Source: Alphaproteobacteria bacterium
Lineage (GTDB): Bacteria > Pseudomonadota > Alphaproteobacteria > Rhodospirillales > Rhodospirillaceae
Assembly: GCA_030835385.1 (NCBI GenBank)
Contig: JAURPI010000042.1
Coordinates: 62,001-126,000 of the forward strand
DNA length: 64,000 nt
Direction of reading: 5' to 3'
Shown here piece after piece: positions 8,281 through 17,112 of the stretch (its first letter is position 1; the number at the start of each line of letters is the position of its first letter). The notes below the pieces were generated by a model that was given only the letters and a program-made list of their open reading frames with translations, was not told the origin of the DNA and did no database searches. Both the position numbers and the translations under genes were made by a program.

Positions 8281-8994
8281 CTACAAACCCAAAAAAACAA
8301 TAAAACTTCCCGAAATCGCGACCGCACCGCCAGCTAAGGCGTGGCTAAATCGCGCTAAGGGTGCAAAAGAAATCTGACCCAGACCGAATAACGACACCGC
8401 CACCACAGCTGTCATTGTGACGAGGGTGGATAGGCCGAAAACCGCTGCGACGAGAAGTACGCCGCCCCAGCTGGCCTCTGCTGCCGGATACATCAGTATG
8501 GGAATGAGTGGCTCACAGGGCCCGAGCACAAAAATGACAAATAATGCCCACGGGGTAATACCGACCTTCGATGAAGAGGTATGCGCGTGGGCGTGACTGC
8601 CATGGTGGTTGTGATCGTGGCGGTGAACGGTGCCATCGCCGTGATCGTGGAGATGTTCATGAGATTTGTTCTTATAGGCCGTCTTGATACCCCAGGCGCA
8701 ATAAGTCACACCAAACGCCATCAAGGCCCACGCCGCCCAGTCACCTCGAACTGATTCGATGGCGTCCAGGTTACCGACCGCGATACCAAAACCGATACCA
8801 ACCATGCCCAACAGAACAGAACTTGCAACGTGGCCCAACCCACAAATGCTGGTAATGGCAAGCGCCTTCTTTCGGGACCAGCCGCGCGCTTTTGCCATGA
8901 CGATGAAGGGCAGATAATGATCTGGCCCCAGCAGCGTATGCACAAATCCGATAGAGGCGGCGGTTGCCGCCAACACCAAGAGTTCAGGTGTCAC
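8281..8994 (-). CDS. Histidine-rich membrane transporter of the UreH/TauE-NiCoT type
   Basis: 237 aa from GTG 8992-8994 (AGGGA about 7 nt upstream). Five to six hydrophobic helices are visible. Helix 1 carries FVHTLLGPDHYLPF, close to the His/Asp-His signature of nickel/cobalt and UreH-like transporters, and helix 2 carries GLGHVASS. A cytoplasmic loop at residues 112-138 has 12 histidines interspersed with acidic residues, as in RcnA-type metal efflux proteins and some nickel importers. The second half (GPCEPLIPILMYPA) is typical of the family. Likely role: transport of a transition metal such as Ni, Co or Zn; direction is not determinable. It lies upstream of the 92-aa gene. Confidence 0.7.
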   Translation of the reverse strand: MTPELLVLAATAASIGFVHTLLGPDHYLPFIVMAKARGWSRKKALAITSICGLGHVASSVLLGMVGIGFGIAVGNLDAIESVRGDWAAWALMAFGVTYCAWGIKTAYKNKSHEHLHDHGDGTVHRHDHNHHGSHAHAHTSSSKVGITPWALFVIFVLGPCEPLIPILMYPAAEASWGGVLLVAAVFGLSTLVTMTAVVAVSLFGLGQISFAPLARFSHALAGGAVAISGSFIVFLGL

Positions 8995-9086
8995 AAGTCA
9001 TCCCTAGAGCGTGTTTCTTATTTATTCTGCCCCTCAGGTAGCGGGATTTTGAGAACGACGCAAGACCCGGCGAACCCGACCCCTAG

Positions 9087-9893
9087 CTACCCCATTCTGG
9101 CGGGTTGCAGCCGGTCCAAACGGAGGCGATGGCGGCTATCGGTGAGGTACGCTAGCCCGCCAAAAACTGTCATCAACACGCCGATTCCTGTGGCCCCGAC
9201 GATCAAAAACATAATGAGAATCTGATACCGCACCGCTTCCGTAGGCGGCACGCCAGCGAGAATTTGTCCGGTCATCATACCGGGCAGGGATACCAGGCCT
9301 GCTGCTGCCATGGCATTGATCATCGGCATCATGCCAGTACGAATTGCAGCCCGGATCATTTGGCCACAGGCCTGCCATCGGTTCGCCCCCAGACAAAGCT
9401 GTGCTTCGATGGCAACCCGGTCGCGGGCAACGCCCGAGGTCAACGTGCTTAACCCAAGGGCAATACCTGTCATTGAGTTGCCGAGAATCATTCCGAGTAG
9501 GGGAATGGTATACTGAGGGTCGTACCACAGATCAGGTCCAATCTGCGTGGTCAGCGCGAGCACCGTCACCAGAGTCGACGAAAACGTCATGGCCGTAGCG
9601 CCGAGACCGTAAGACCACACCCCTTTGAGTCTACGGTCTTGCCTGGCGGCAACTTCGTATCCGGCAAATATGATCATCACCAATGCAATTGCACCGGTCC
9701 ACCAAGGCGACGCCACATTGAATACGGCCGTTAAAACGTATCCAACCAGAGTGAGCTGAACGACCATGCGCAGCGTCGCGATAACAAGCGTACGCTCGAG
9801 CTTGAGACCAAGACCAAAGGATAAAAGTCCATTGGCTACAATCAAGATCGCGCCGATTGCCACGTCGGTTACGGACAGACTGATATACGTCAT
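9087..9893 (-). CDS. fetB: FetB-type iron export permease
   Basis: 268 aa with about seven transmembrane helices, matching the UPF0014/FetB family in length and pattern (MVVQLTLVGYVL, LGNSMTGIALGLSTLTSGV, AGLVSLPGMMTGQILAG). In E. coli FetAB exports iron and raises resistance to H2O2. Its ATG at 9891-9893 overlaps the TAA of fetA by one base (TAATG), giving translational coupling. It is the terminal gene of the chain that begins with the MFS transporter at 13739. Confidence 0.85.
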   Translation of the reverse strand: MTYISLSVTDVAIGAILIVANGLLSFGLGLKLERTLVIATLRMVVQLTLVGYVLTAVFNVASPWWTGAIALVMIIFAGYEVAARQDRRLKGVWSYGLGATAMTFSSTLVTVLALTTQIGPDLWYDPQYTIPLLGMILGNSMTGIALGLSTLTSGVARDRVAIEAQLCLGANRWQACGQMIRAAIRTGMMPMINAMAAAGLVSLPGMMTGQILAGVPPTEAVRYQILIMFLIVGATGIGVLMTVFGGLAYLTDSRHRLRLDRLQPARMG

Positions 9894-10495
9894 TACCCCG
9901 CCTCTCGACTAAGGATCTCGACTTTCCCACCATCCACCCGGAGATGTTGATCGCCCAGTCTTTGAGCCTGCTCATCATCATGAGTCACGATGACCACAGT
10001 TGCGCCACGAGACATATAATCCGTGATCAGTCGTTCAACGGCTTTTGTCGCATCGACATCAAGGGCTGACGTCGGCTCATCGAGAAGCAACACCTCGGGT
10101 TCAGCAAGAAGTGCCCGCACCAAAGCCAGTCGCTGCCGCTCCCCTGTCGACAACTGTGCAACCGGCCATGAGAGACAAGCGCGATCTAAGTCCAAAGCAT
10201 CCAAGAGTGGTCCGGGATCTCCTTCTGGCATATGCGAGTGAACATGGTCTGCCCACCACCCAGTATCCGCCGGCACATAAGCCACATTTTTTCGCCATAC
10301 CGGCGCCGATATCTGTGACCGGATGAGCGATCCGGCTCTAGCTTCACCGGCATTGACATCCAGATCCGCAATCGCACGCAGTAAAACTGTCTTCCCTGCC
10401 CCGGAGGGTCCACTGACTGTCAAACAGGCGCCATCTTGAAGGGTCAGATCGAACGGTGCCAACCCACGTGGCACGAGCTGAGTCAGAGTGAGCAC
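9893..10495 (-). CDS. fetA: FetA-type ABC ATPase
   Basis: 200 aa from GTG 10493-10495, immediately after the TAA of the quinone-reductase gene. Walker A is GPSGAGKTVL (near residue 31), the ABC signature is LSTGERQRLAL and Walker B is VLLLDEPTSALD, all intact, followed by a switch histidine (VTHDDE). The short single-domain length is typical of FetA/YbbL. It partners FetB, with which it overlaps by one base. Confidence 0.85.
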   Translation of the reverse strand: MLTLTQLVPRGLAPFDLTLQDGACLTVSGPSGAGKTVLLRAIADLDVNAGEARAGSLIRSQISAPVWRKNVAYVPADTGWWADHVHSHMPEGDPGPLLDALDLDRACLSWPVAQLSTGERQRLALVRALLAEPEVLLLDEPTSALDVDATKAVERLITDYMSRGATVVIVTHDDEQAQRLGDQHLRVDGGKVEILSREAG

Positions 10496-11494
10496 TTAGG
10501 CGATGTCGCCGCCAACGCGGATCACGGCACGACCCATAATCTGGCGACTTTCTAGACGATGATGCAGAGCAGCAACATCTGCGAGCGCAACTTCTTCTGT
10601 GATCGGCACTTGCCATGCCCCAGAGGCGACGTTTTCAATAATTGTGCGATCTGTATCGCTGCCCGGAGGATCTTCAATAGGTGCCAAGTTCATACCCGCG
10701 ACGCTGATGTTTTTGAAGATCAGGGTTGGAATATCAACCGGGTCTGGCATGTCACCGGCAGTTGCGCCGATGTACACCACCCGGCCCAATGGAGCGAGCA
10801 ACCCAATATTATGTGCTGCGTTTGGTTTGCCGTTGCCGTCCACAATCACATCGACACCGCGGCCATCGGTCGCGGCCTTAACTTGGTCGACCCAGCCGTC
10901 TTGGGTGTAATCAAATACGCTGTCCGCACCAAAGGTTTTTGAGAACTCAACCTTATCAGGTCCGCCAGCCAAACCGATCACCGTGCAACCCTTACTTTTG
11001 GCAATTTGCGCCCCCATGATCCCGATGGGTCCGGCCGCCGAGTGAAGGAGGCAGGTTTCTCCAGCCTGCAATCGCCCAGCCTTATGCAAGGCGTGCCAAG
11101 CTGTGAACGAACAGCCGCGATAGACGCACCCGGTCTTTAGGTCGATGCGATCATCCAAAGTCAACAACATGTCTGCCGTGGCAATCGAGAACTCTGCGTA
11201 AGCGCCGAAGTTTGCACGCGAGATAACACGCTGGCCAATGAGGTTTGTATCAACACCCTCGCCAACCGCATCAACAACCCCGGTGTGCTCAAGACCAGGT
11301 AAGAACGGAAAAGAGATCGGCATGAAATCAATCTTGCCTGCCCGCGCCATGGCGTCGAATGGGTTCATACCTACATAGGCGACTTTGAGACGGGCTTCGC
11401 CTTTCCCCGGCTGTGGAACCTCAACGTCGCGCAGTTCCATCGCTTCGGGGCCACCGAAAGCATCCATTTGAATGGCCTGCATGGTATTACTCAT
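10496..11494 (-). CDS. Quinone-oxidoreductase-like MDR enzyme
   Basis: 332 aa, ATG 11494 with GAGGG upstream. It is a medium-chain dehydrogenase/reductase: GroES-like N-terminus (PFLPGLEHTGVVDAVGEGVD, residues 63-82) and an NADPH-binding fold (LLHSAAGPIGIMGAQIAKSKG) using the AxxGxxG form seen in zeta-crystallin-type quinone reductases. No zinc-ligand cysteines are visible, so it should be a zinc-free NADPH:quinone or enone reductase. Its start overlaps the VOC gene stop by four bases (ATGA) and its stop abuts fetA. Confidence 0.82.
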   Translation of the reverse strand: MSNTMQAIQMDAFGGPEAMELRDVEVPQPGKGEARLKVAYVGMNPFDAMARAGKIDFMPISFPFLPGLEHTGVVDAVGEGVDTNLIGQRVISRANFGAYAEFSIATADMLLTLDDRIDLKTGCVYRGCSFTAWHALHKAGRLQAGETCLLHSAAGPIGIMGAQIAKSKGCTVIGLAGGPDKVEFSKTFGADSVFDYTQDGWVDQVKAATDGRGVDVIVDGNGKPNAAHNIGLLAPLGRVVYIGATAGDMPDPVDIPTLIFKNISVAGMNLAPIEDPPGSDTDRTIIENVASGAWQVPITEEVALADVAALHHRLESRQIMGRAVIRVGGDIA

Positions 11495-12471
11495 ATGGCA
11501 ACGCCCTCTACTAACTCCATCAATGCGCCCGAGCCGGGGTTGCGGACCACCGCAGCAAATCGCGGCCCGACACCGGGCAACATAATATCGGCCGGTTCTG
11601 AGAATAGTGTTGCGTCAATGTCGTTACACAGCGCCAATGCTTTTTGAAGATCGGGCACCAGAAAACTCTGCGCCAGGTATCCTATGTGAGGCGGTTTCTG
11701 GATATCGCCTTTGTTCAGAGCATCGTAATTCAAGGGATGAGATAACGCGATCTTACCGAACGGGTGTTTTGCCGACACAAACGTAGCCCGGGTTTGCGCA
11801 CCTTCTGGCCGGCCAAGAAAATGGTTGGTTTCCGGTTTGTCTAAAACGTCATCAATAATGACCTCGAGGCCAAGCACGGTTTGATAAAATGCCAATGCCT
11901 TATCGTGATCGACAATCGAGTGCGATGTGGTCGACACCGGCGTGTATCCTGTTCTTGTCTTCCCTTCTGCCTCAACCTCAAGCCTCAGTTTACCGACAGC
12001 CGTCGACTCATCGCCCGTTAATTCAACCAGATTGATGGCCAAGCCATCGGGACCATCGAACAAAACTTCCACGGGCTGTCCCGCAGCCGCACTGACTTCA
12101 TAGCCAACGGGCTCAGACCAAAAGGCGAACCCCTGGGCTTTCAGGTCTTTGGTGGTGGCGCGAATATCGTCGACATAAAAATTCAAATTCCACAGGCCGC
12201 GATAGGTACGATCACCCGGCTCCGGAATGGTCACGCGGTCTCCGGCATGAAACTCAATGGCCATCACCCGCCCGACTTGAGAGTCACCGGCCGCAAACAT
12301 AACGGCTTCAGCGGTCGAGTTCGTTGGAAGATTCCAATGGACCTCAAAACCGGGGCCAGCCAAAACCACCGGATCGCTGACCTCTAAACCAACCACATCG
12401 CCGTAGAATCGGCGCGCTTCATAGAGCGACGAGACTCCCAAAACCGCGATTGAAAGAGGGCACCCTGTCAC
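11491..12471 (-). CDS. Two-domain VOC (glyoxalase/extradiol dioxygenase-like) protein
   Basis: 326 aa from GTG 12469-12471; the GTGA overlaps the MFS stop. Two VOC modules: residues about 1-145 (metal-poor) and about 170-326. In the second, a His in TTSHSIVDHDKAL, a His in PHIGYLAQSF and a Glu in GALMELVEG sit where type I extradiol dioxygenases carry their His-His-Glu iron site. This two-domain, one-active-site layout suggests a ring-cleaving dioxygenase or related lyase. The co-operonic MFS importer and reductase would fit aromatic catabolism. Substrate unknown. Confidence 0.72.
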   Translation of the reverse strand: MTGCPLSIAVLGVSSLYEARRFYGDVVGLEVSDPVVLAGPGFEVHWNLPTNSTAEAVMFAAGDSQVGRVMAIEFHAGDRVTIPEPGDRTYRGLWNLNFYVDDIRATTKDLKAQGFAFWSEPVGYEVSAAAGQPVEVLFDGPDGLAINLVELTGDESTAVGKLRLEVEAEGKTRTGYTPVSTTSHSIVDHDKALAFYQTVLGLEVIIDDVLDKPETNHFLGRPEGAQTRATFVSAKHPFGKIALSHPLNYDALNKGDIQKPPHIGYLAQSFLVPDLQKALALCNDIDATLFSEPADIMLPGVGPRFAAVVRNPGSGALMELVEGVAI

Positions 12472-13739
12472 GCGGAGGTCTCATCAATGTCTAGCCCAGA
12501 CGCTTTGTTCTCCATGGCCAATGCCGCAAGCCCGCCAATGAACAACGGCGGCACAGTGGCGAGCGCGAACGCCCATTCCCAACCCAATGGCTCAACTGCC
12601 CAGGCGACCAAAATGGGAAACACAATGTGACCAACGTTTAGTCCCAACGTCCCAGCGATAGCGGCTCCGGTCGCTCGCATATGAGTCGGAAACTGTTCTG
12701 TTAAGAATGTGCCCATTACTGCGTTGGCACCGTAAAAGAATGCGGCCATTAAACTGAACCACAACACGTCACCGGCATACGTTGTTGGAATCCAGATCAA
12801 GCCACACATAGCCAGAGCGCCAGTCCAAAGCCAGATCACAATGGTATTGCGACGGGTGGTAATAAATTCCCCGACCAAGGAGGACCCCAGGTAGCCGACT
12901 ATACCGATACCATATGAAATGCCGACCAAGCGCGTACTGACTTCCGGGCTATACCCTCGCACCTCATTGAAAAACGATGGAAAGTAGAAGGCCGTACCGG
13001 CGTAAGCGCCTCCCATCATGAAAAAGATGGTGAAACACCCGAGGGTACGGCGGCGCATGCTAGGGGCAAACAAAGATCGAATGCGGTCCTGCCATGTCTC
13101 CTCTGGGCGACCAGAGTTTGTCGTCGCCTGTCGTGATAATTCATACCTTCGACTCTCCGGCAAAAATCGAGACAAGATAATTGCAATTGGCACCACGGCC
13201 AGCGCCGGCAGGAAGATCGCTCTCCAACCATAGGCGGCCATGATGGGCGCCGCGATCATGGCAGCAAGAAACCAACCAATGGGATACCCGCATTGCAAGA
13301 ATCCGGTGACCAAACCGCGATATCGTGCAGGCGCCGATTCAGATGTGTAGGTCACGACGATCGGTGACAAGCCGATCGACACCGCGAAACCAACCGTGCG
13401 TAACACCGCAAGAGTCATAAAGTCGGGCACCCAATAGTGCAACCCGACCAAGAACGCGGAGGCACCTAACGTTCCGACAAAAATGATTTTGCGGCCGTAC
13501 TTGTCGGCAAGCACGCCCATGACGACGGCGAAGACAGACGCCAACGCAAAAGACGCAGATAAAATCCAACCAATGTCGTCTAGGCCTTTGCCAAATTCAG
13601 CACGAATGCCCGGCACGGCATAGCCAAACAAAGATTGATCTAGGTTCGTCAAAGTCCAGCCGAGCAAGCAAACACAAAAGATCAGCAGCGGATAGCCGCG
13701 CATTTGTGTCGTAAAGTCTCTAAGGGATAACGCGCTCAT
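12468..13739 (-). CDS. MFS transporter
   Basis: 423 aa with 12 predicted membrane helices. The loop 2-3 motif GVLADKYGRK (near residue 77) is the MFS signature A, and ESAPARYRGLVTGF around residue 130 matches the metabolite:H+ / sialate and aromatic-acid symporter branches. An AAGGA ribosome-binding site lies 6 nt upstream of ATG 13739. It heads the chain MFS > VOC > reductase > FetA > FetB, so the likely cargo is a substrate of the enzymes behind it, but this is inference. Confidence 0.85.
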   Translation of the reverse strand: MSALSLRDFTTQMRGYPLLIFCVCLLGWTLTNLDQSLFGYAVPGIRAEFGKGLDDIGWILSASFALASVFAVVMGVLADKYGRKIIFVGTLGASAFLVGLHYWVPDFMTLAVLRTVGFAVSIGLSPIVVTYTSESAPARYRGLVTGFLQCGYPIGWFLAAMIAAPIMAAYGWRAIFLPALAVVPIAIILSRFLPESRRYELSRQATTNSGRPEETWQDRIRSLFAPSMRRRTLGCFTIFFMMGGAYAGTAFYFPSFFNEVRGYSPEVSTRLVGISYGIGIVGYLGSSLVGEFITTRRNTIVIWLWTGALAMCGLIWIPTTYAGDVLWFSLMAAFFYGANAVMGTFLTEQFPTHMRATGAAIAGTLGLNVGHIVFPILVAWAVEPLGWEWAFALATVPPLFIGGLAALAMENKASGLDIDETSA

Positions 13740-13834
13740 GAAATATCCTTGTTGATGCCATCGTAGCAGTGCGGAACGCTGCCAGTGTGAGGTCGCCCGC
13801 CAAAAGACGCAAGGATCGGACGGTCACTGAGCAT
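13736..13834 (-). CDS. Possible short ORF or gene remnant before the MFS gene
   Basis: A 32-codon frame from ATG 13834 ends in a TGA that overlaps the MFS ATG (ATGA), the same coupling used by every other junction of this operon. The frame stays open further upstream past 13890. The translation looks protein-like (ILASFGGRPHTGSVPHCYDG), so it may be the 3' end of a deleted gene or a real small protein. No homologue recognised. Confidence 0.3.
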   Translation of the reverse strand: MLSDRPILASFGGRPHTGSVPHCYDGINKDIS

Positions 13835-13890
13835 TGCCTTAACGGCCTCCAGGCCGATAGCATCCGATACGTGAGCAAAAGGGGAAACAT

Positions 13891-14253
13891 TTGATATCGC
13901 TACGCGGTCTGACCGCCACTTATCGCCTAGGCCGTGACACAGTCACCGCCCTCGACGGTGTCGACCTTGATATTGAACCGGGTCAAGTGTTTGTCCTGCT
14001 CGGACCGTCGGGCTGCGGCAAGACCACGCTGCTGCGTTGCCTGGCTGGATTGAAAATCCCTGTAGCGGGGTCTATTGAAATCGACGGCACGCCATTGTCC
14101 GATGCTGAGTCGGGCTTGTTTATCCCGCCGGAAGACCGGCCGCTGACTATGGTTTTTCAGTCTTACGCCATGTGGCCGCACATGAGCGTGTTCGACAACG
14201 TCGCCTTCCCCCTTAAAGCGGGGCGCCGTCGCTTGCCGCAGAACATCCTGTAG
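13891..14253 (+). pseudogene. ABC transporter ATPase, 5' fragment
   Basis: About 110 codons of a PotA/FbpC-type (spermidine/Fe3+) ATPase starting at TTG 13891. It contains Walker A (GPSGCGKTTLL) and the Q-loop region (MVFQSYAMWPHMSVFDNVAFPL), then loses similarity after about 14225 and stops at 14253. The signature, Walker B, and all later parts are absent, so it cannot be a working ATPase. It joins directly to the fragment of a solute-binding protein described next. Confidence 0.75.
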
Positions 14254-14468
14254 CTGCAAAGCTTTGGGGGTTGTGGGCCGTCTTCCCAGAAGGACAAGCT
14301 ATACTTGAAGAAACGCGCAGTTATTCACTTGCCGAAACACCAGATACCGCGCTCAACGCCTATGCGATAGGCCGACGCGTGGTCCACGTGCCGTTTGAGT
14401 GGCGGCTGGAACATCACGACCGCCTGGCCAAAATATTTCTGGAAATCTTAAGCCGCGCTGGCAGCTAA
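14235..14468 (+). pseudogene. Solute-binding protein, 3' fragment fused to the ATPase scar
   Basis: In a different frame from the ATPase fragment, codons from about 14235 read EHPVAAKLWGLWAVFPEGQA and continue to a TAA at 14466-14468. This resembles the C-terminal segment of iron/thiamine-type extracellular solute-binding proteins (HPxAAKLFxxFLLSPEGQxIL). It lacks its N-terminal three quarters and signal peptide. Together the two fragments look like the ends of an ATPase-permease-binding-protein operon whose middle has been deleted. Its stop overlaps the 3' end of the TTC38-like gene by 4 bp. Confidence 0.55.
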
Positions 14469-15847
14469 TTCATGCTTGTGACGTCGGCCTTCAGTGACGC
14501 CAGTTCGGCAGCTGCGTCATCCCCCATGGTTTTGAGCACCATTATCAATTGACGCCACGCCCGGGCGTTTTTCGGTTTGAGCGTTGTACGCTCCGACAAG
14601 AGACTCCGCGCCAACGTCCACTTCTCGGCTTGCACCGCTGCATCAATTAGAATTTGCGCGAATAAATCCCGCTGAGCATTGGACCCACCGATCAATTTAA
14701 CATGATCTCGCACTGGCTCTAGCATATCGATGCAAGCCTCAAAGTCTTTCGCCTTGTAAGCGACTAACGCCGCACACAGATCATGGCCGACAATCTGCGC
14801 CACGTGGGCGTAGGTGTCGTCTTCCGAGTCACTGTAGCCATCAATAGAAGTCACGTAATCCTCTGCTGCGCCGGCATCGACTTCGCCCAAAGCCAATGCG
14901 AAATGCGCATCAACGAAAGCCAGCAATTTGTCATCGACCCTGCCTTTGGCTCTCTCCCCCATAGCGGCCCAGCGATCTCCCACATCGACGCCCTCAAGTT
15001 CGAGACGGGCGAGAATCGAAATGTCGTTGGTCAGGTCAAGGTACTCGTCGGACTTGGGGTCGAATAATCCATCGTCATAAAGCGCCAACACGTCATCATG
15101 ACGACCCACCTCGAACAGCATCACCGCCTTATGCCACGCCAAGTGATAGCGGAAGTTGTTCCAGTTGTCGTAGCCGCCTTTAGACTCGAGCCAAGACAGA
15201 CCATCTTGACGACGGTCTTCCATTTCGCAGACGTGGGCCACCGTATGCACGGCCCAAGCATCAGCTTCATTGAGACTAGCTGCCGCTCGACCAAGAGATT
15301 CAGCCTTGCCATAGTCGCCCGTCTCTTCTAGGCCGAAGGCCCGCATGGACAGCATATAGCCGTAAGTGGGTAGGTCCTCGCGCCCTTCCCAGGCGTGCCA
15401 CACACGGCCAACCGAGTTCCGGAGGTTCACCGCATCACCCGTATAGAAGTGAGTGTAGTGCAGCATCTTCACTGCCAAAACGTCCGTCGGATATTCGCGA
15501 ATGCACTCTTCTAATGCGGCGCTTGCCCCGGCAAGATCGAGACTGCACCAGGACTCCAGCGCCTTGACATGCAACTGCTCTCGCGGCGTTGCCGCTGAAG
15601 CCACCCGTTGCGCCGCCATTAGTGCCTGTTGGGCTTTCGGCACCAACGCACGCATACCCATCATGTGCATAAAATAGCCACGCAAAACGTTTGCCAACAG
15701 CATCTCACTGTCGAGCGAGTAGGTGGTTTTCAGTAAGTCACCGATGTCATTGCCAAACCGAAGGTATGCGACAAGGGTACGGTCAAATGCTTCGGCCGCC
15801 TCTTGACTGGCGGCCGAAACTTGCAATCCCGTCTGATCAACAATCAT
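14465..15847 (-). CDS. TTC38-like tetratricopeptide repeat protein
   Basis: 460 aa, ATG 15847 just after AAGGTTCTCT. All-alpha protein with TPR-like helices throughout. The segments LRGYFMHMMG, PREQLHVKALESW, HAWEGREDLPTYGYMLSMRAF, AWAVHTVAHVCEMEDRRQDG and NNFRYHLAWHKAVMLFEVGR correspond to the TTC38 family, which is found in animals and in many proteobacteria and has no defined biochemistry. No signal peptide, so probably cytoplasmic. The downstream gene on the strand is the deletion scar; the upstream neighbour is the beta-propeller lipoprotein, only 12 bp away, implying an operon. Confidence 0.8.
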   Translation of the reverse strand: MIVDQTGLQVSAASQEAAEAFDRTLVAYLRFGNDIGDLLKTTYSLDSEMLLANVLRGYFMHMMGMRALVPKAQQALMAAQRVASAATPREQLHVKALESWCSLDLAGASAALEECIREYPTDVLAVKMLHYTHFYTGDAVNLRNSVGRVWHAWEGREDLPTYGYMLSMRAFGLEETGDYGKAESLGRAAASLNEADAWAVHTVAHVCEMEDRRQDGLSWLESKGGYDNWNNFRYHLAWHKAVMLFEVGRHDDVLALYDDGLFDPKSDEYLDLTNDISILARLELEGVDVGDRWAAMGERAKGRVDDKLLAFVDAHFALALGEVDAGAAEDYVTSIDGYSDSEDDTYAHVAQIVGHDLCAALVAYKAKDFEACIDMLEPVRDHVKLIGGSNAQRDLFAQILIDAAVQAEKWTLARSLLSERTTLKPKNARAWRQLIMVLKTMGDDAAAELASLKADVTSMN

Positions 15848-15859
15848 AGAGAACCTTTA

Positions 15860-16972
15860 TTAATCATCCTGCATGGGTTGGCCCCAACTGGGATCAAGCG
15901 GCTGATAGTTTTCCGGCCCGATGCCCAAGGACGAAATATCCATGATGTGAGTGCGCATACCGCGCATAAAGCCTGCTGTCGACCGCGCCCAGGCCAGCTT
16001 CGTGCCGTCTGGAGAGAGCGATGGCAAACCATCAAAACCTTCATACGTGGTCAAGCGCAGTGGTTCACCACCGGCAAGGTCGCCGATATAGACGTCCCAG
16101 TTGTTGGGCGGCTTAATACGAACAAAAACATAGTGTCGGCCATCAGCGGCGGGATACGGCGCCCAGTTCATGTCGCGATCAAACGTGTAACGACGCCAAT
16201 CAGAACCATCGTGCTTGATGGTAAATACGGTCATGGGGGTCGGGCTGATTTTGCCGTATTCGGAACGACGCCAGGCGCGGAACATGATGGTTTCATTGTC
16301 CGAGAGATAAAACGGGGCGCCTTCCTGCCAATCTTCGGTAAACGTCACTTGTTGTTCGTCGGAACCGTCGGGCCGCATTTTCCACAGATCCATCTGGCCA
16401 TCGACCATCCGACCGAACACTACCCACTCGCTGTTGGGTGAAATAGACACCTCCGCTTCGTAGTGTTCGTTGTCAGTCAGGCGAACGCGGTTGTTACCAT
16501 CTAGATCGGCGATATAAAGCTCAGCACCAGCCGGATACTCGTTTTGGTCTGACCAGTTGCCGGGTGGCAGATTCATCCGGTCGCGCGTCGAAGTAAAGAC
16601 CACGCGCTGTTGATCAGGAAAAAAATAGGAACAAGCATCCTGACCTTGGTCATTGGCGCGACGTAAATTGGTGCCGTCGATCGAATAGGTGTAAGTCAAA
16701 TTACCTGTGGTCCCGAACGGCGATTTCACCGCATTGGGATCATTGGTCTGGGCAATCAGGTGATAACTGTCTGGCGCGAAATAGGCTTCCGCTGAAACCG
16801 GTATATTCGGGATGTCATAATAGGGGAACATCTCGTCGGTCATGAGCTCAGCACCAGGAGGTGCCGTGAAGGCCATTTCTGAGTCCATGGACCCGGAGTT
16901 CATCCCATCTGAGTCACAACCTGCGATCAAAGCTGTCGCGGCCAGAAGCGACCCAACTGAACGTGTACTCAT
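15860..16972 (-). CDS. TolB/WD40-like beta-propeller lipoprotein
   Basis: 370 aa, ATG 16972 with GAGAG 7 nt upstream. Residues 8-19 are a lipoprotein signal ending in the lipobox LIAGC (Cys19), followed by a Ser/Gly/Met-rich linker. The mature part contains repeated PD40-type blades: SYFFPDQQRVVFTSTRDR, VSISPNSEWVVFGRM, MNWAPYPAADGRHYVFVRI and LPSLSPDGTKLAWAR, each with the SPDG-like turn. This is a TolB-like propeller anchored at the outer or inner membrane, expected to bind proteins or peptidoglycan-linked partners. It is probably co-transcribed with the TTC38-like gene and divergent from the FGE-like pair. Confidence 0.82.
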   Translation of the reverse strand: MSTRSVGSLLAATALIAGCDSDGMNSGSMDSEMAFTAPPGAELMTDEMFPYYDIPNIPVSAEAYFAPDSYHLIAQTNDPNAVKSPFGTTGNLTYTYSIDGTNLRRANDQGQDACSYFFPDQQRVVFTSTRDRMNLPPGNWSDQNEYPAGAELYIADLDGNNRVRLTDNEHYEAEVSISPNSEWVVFGRMVDGQMDLWKMRPDGSDEQQVTFTEDWQEGAPFYLSDNETIMFRAWRRSEYGKISPTPMTVFTIKHDGSDWRRYTFDRDMNWAPYPAADGRHYVFVRIKPPNNWDVYIGDLAGGEPLRLTTYEGFDGLPSLSPDGTKLAWARSTAGFMRGMRTHIMDISSLGIGPENYQPLDPSWGQPMQDD

Positions 16973-17112
16973 ATCTATTCTCTCGTCCTCAACCCCGAAT
17001 TGAATATCATGCCCCTATGACACCCGAGCCGCCTTCCGCATGCAAGGCCTTTAGGCGTAACATCGTGTAACGTGGCGGTTGAGCACGGTACTGTGCAATG
17101 AGGGAATACAAA

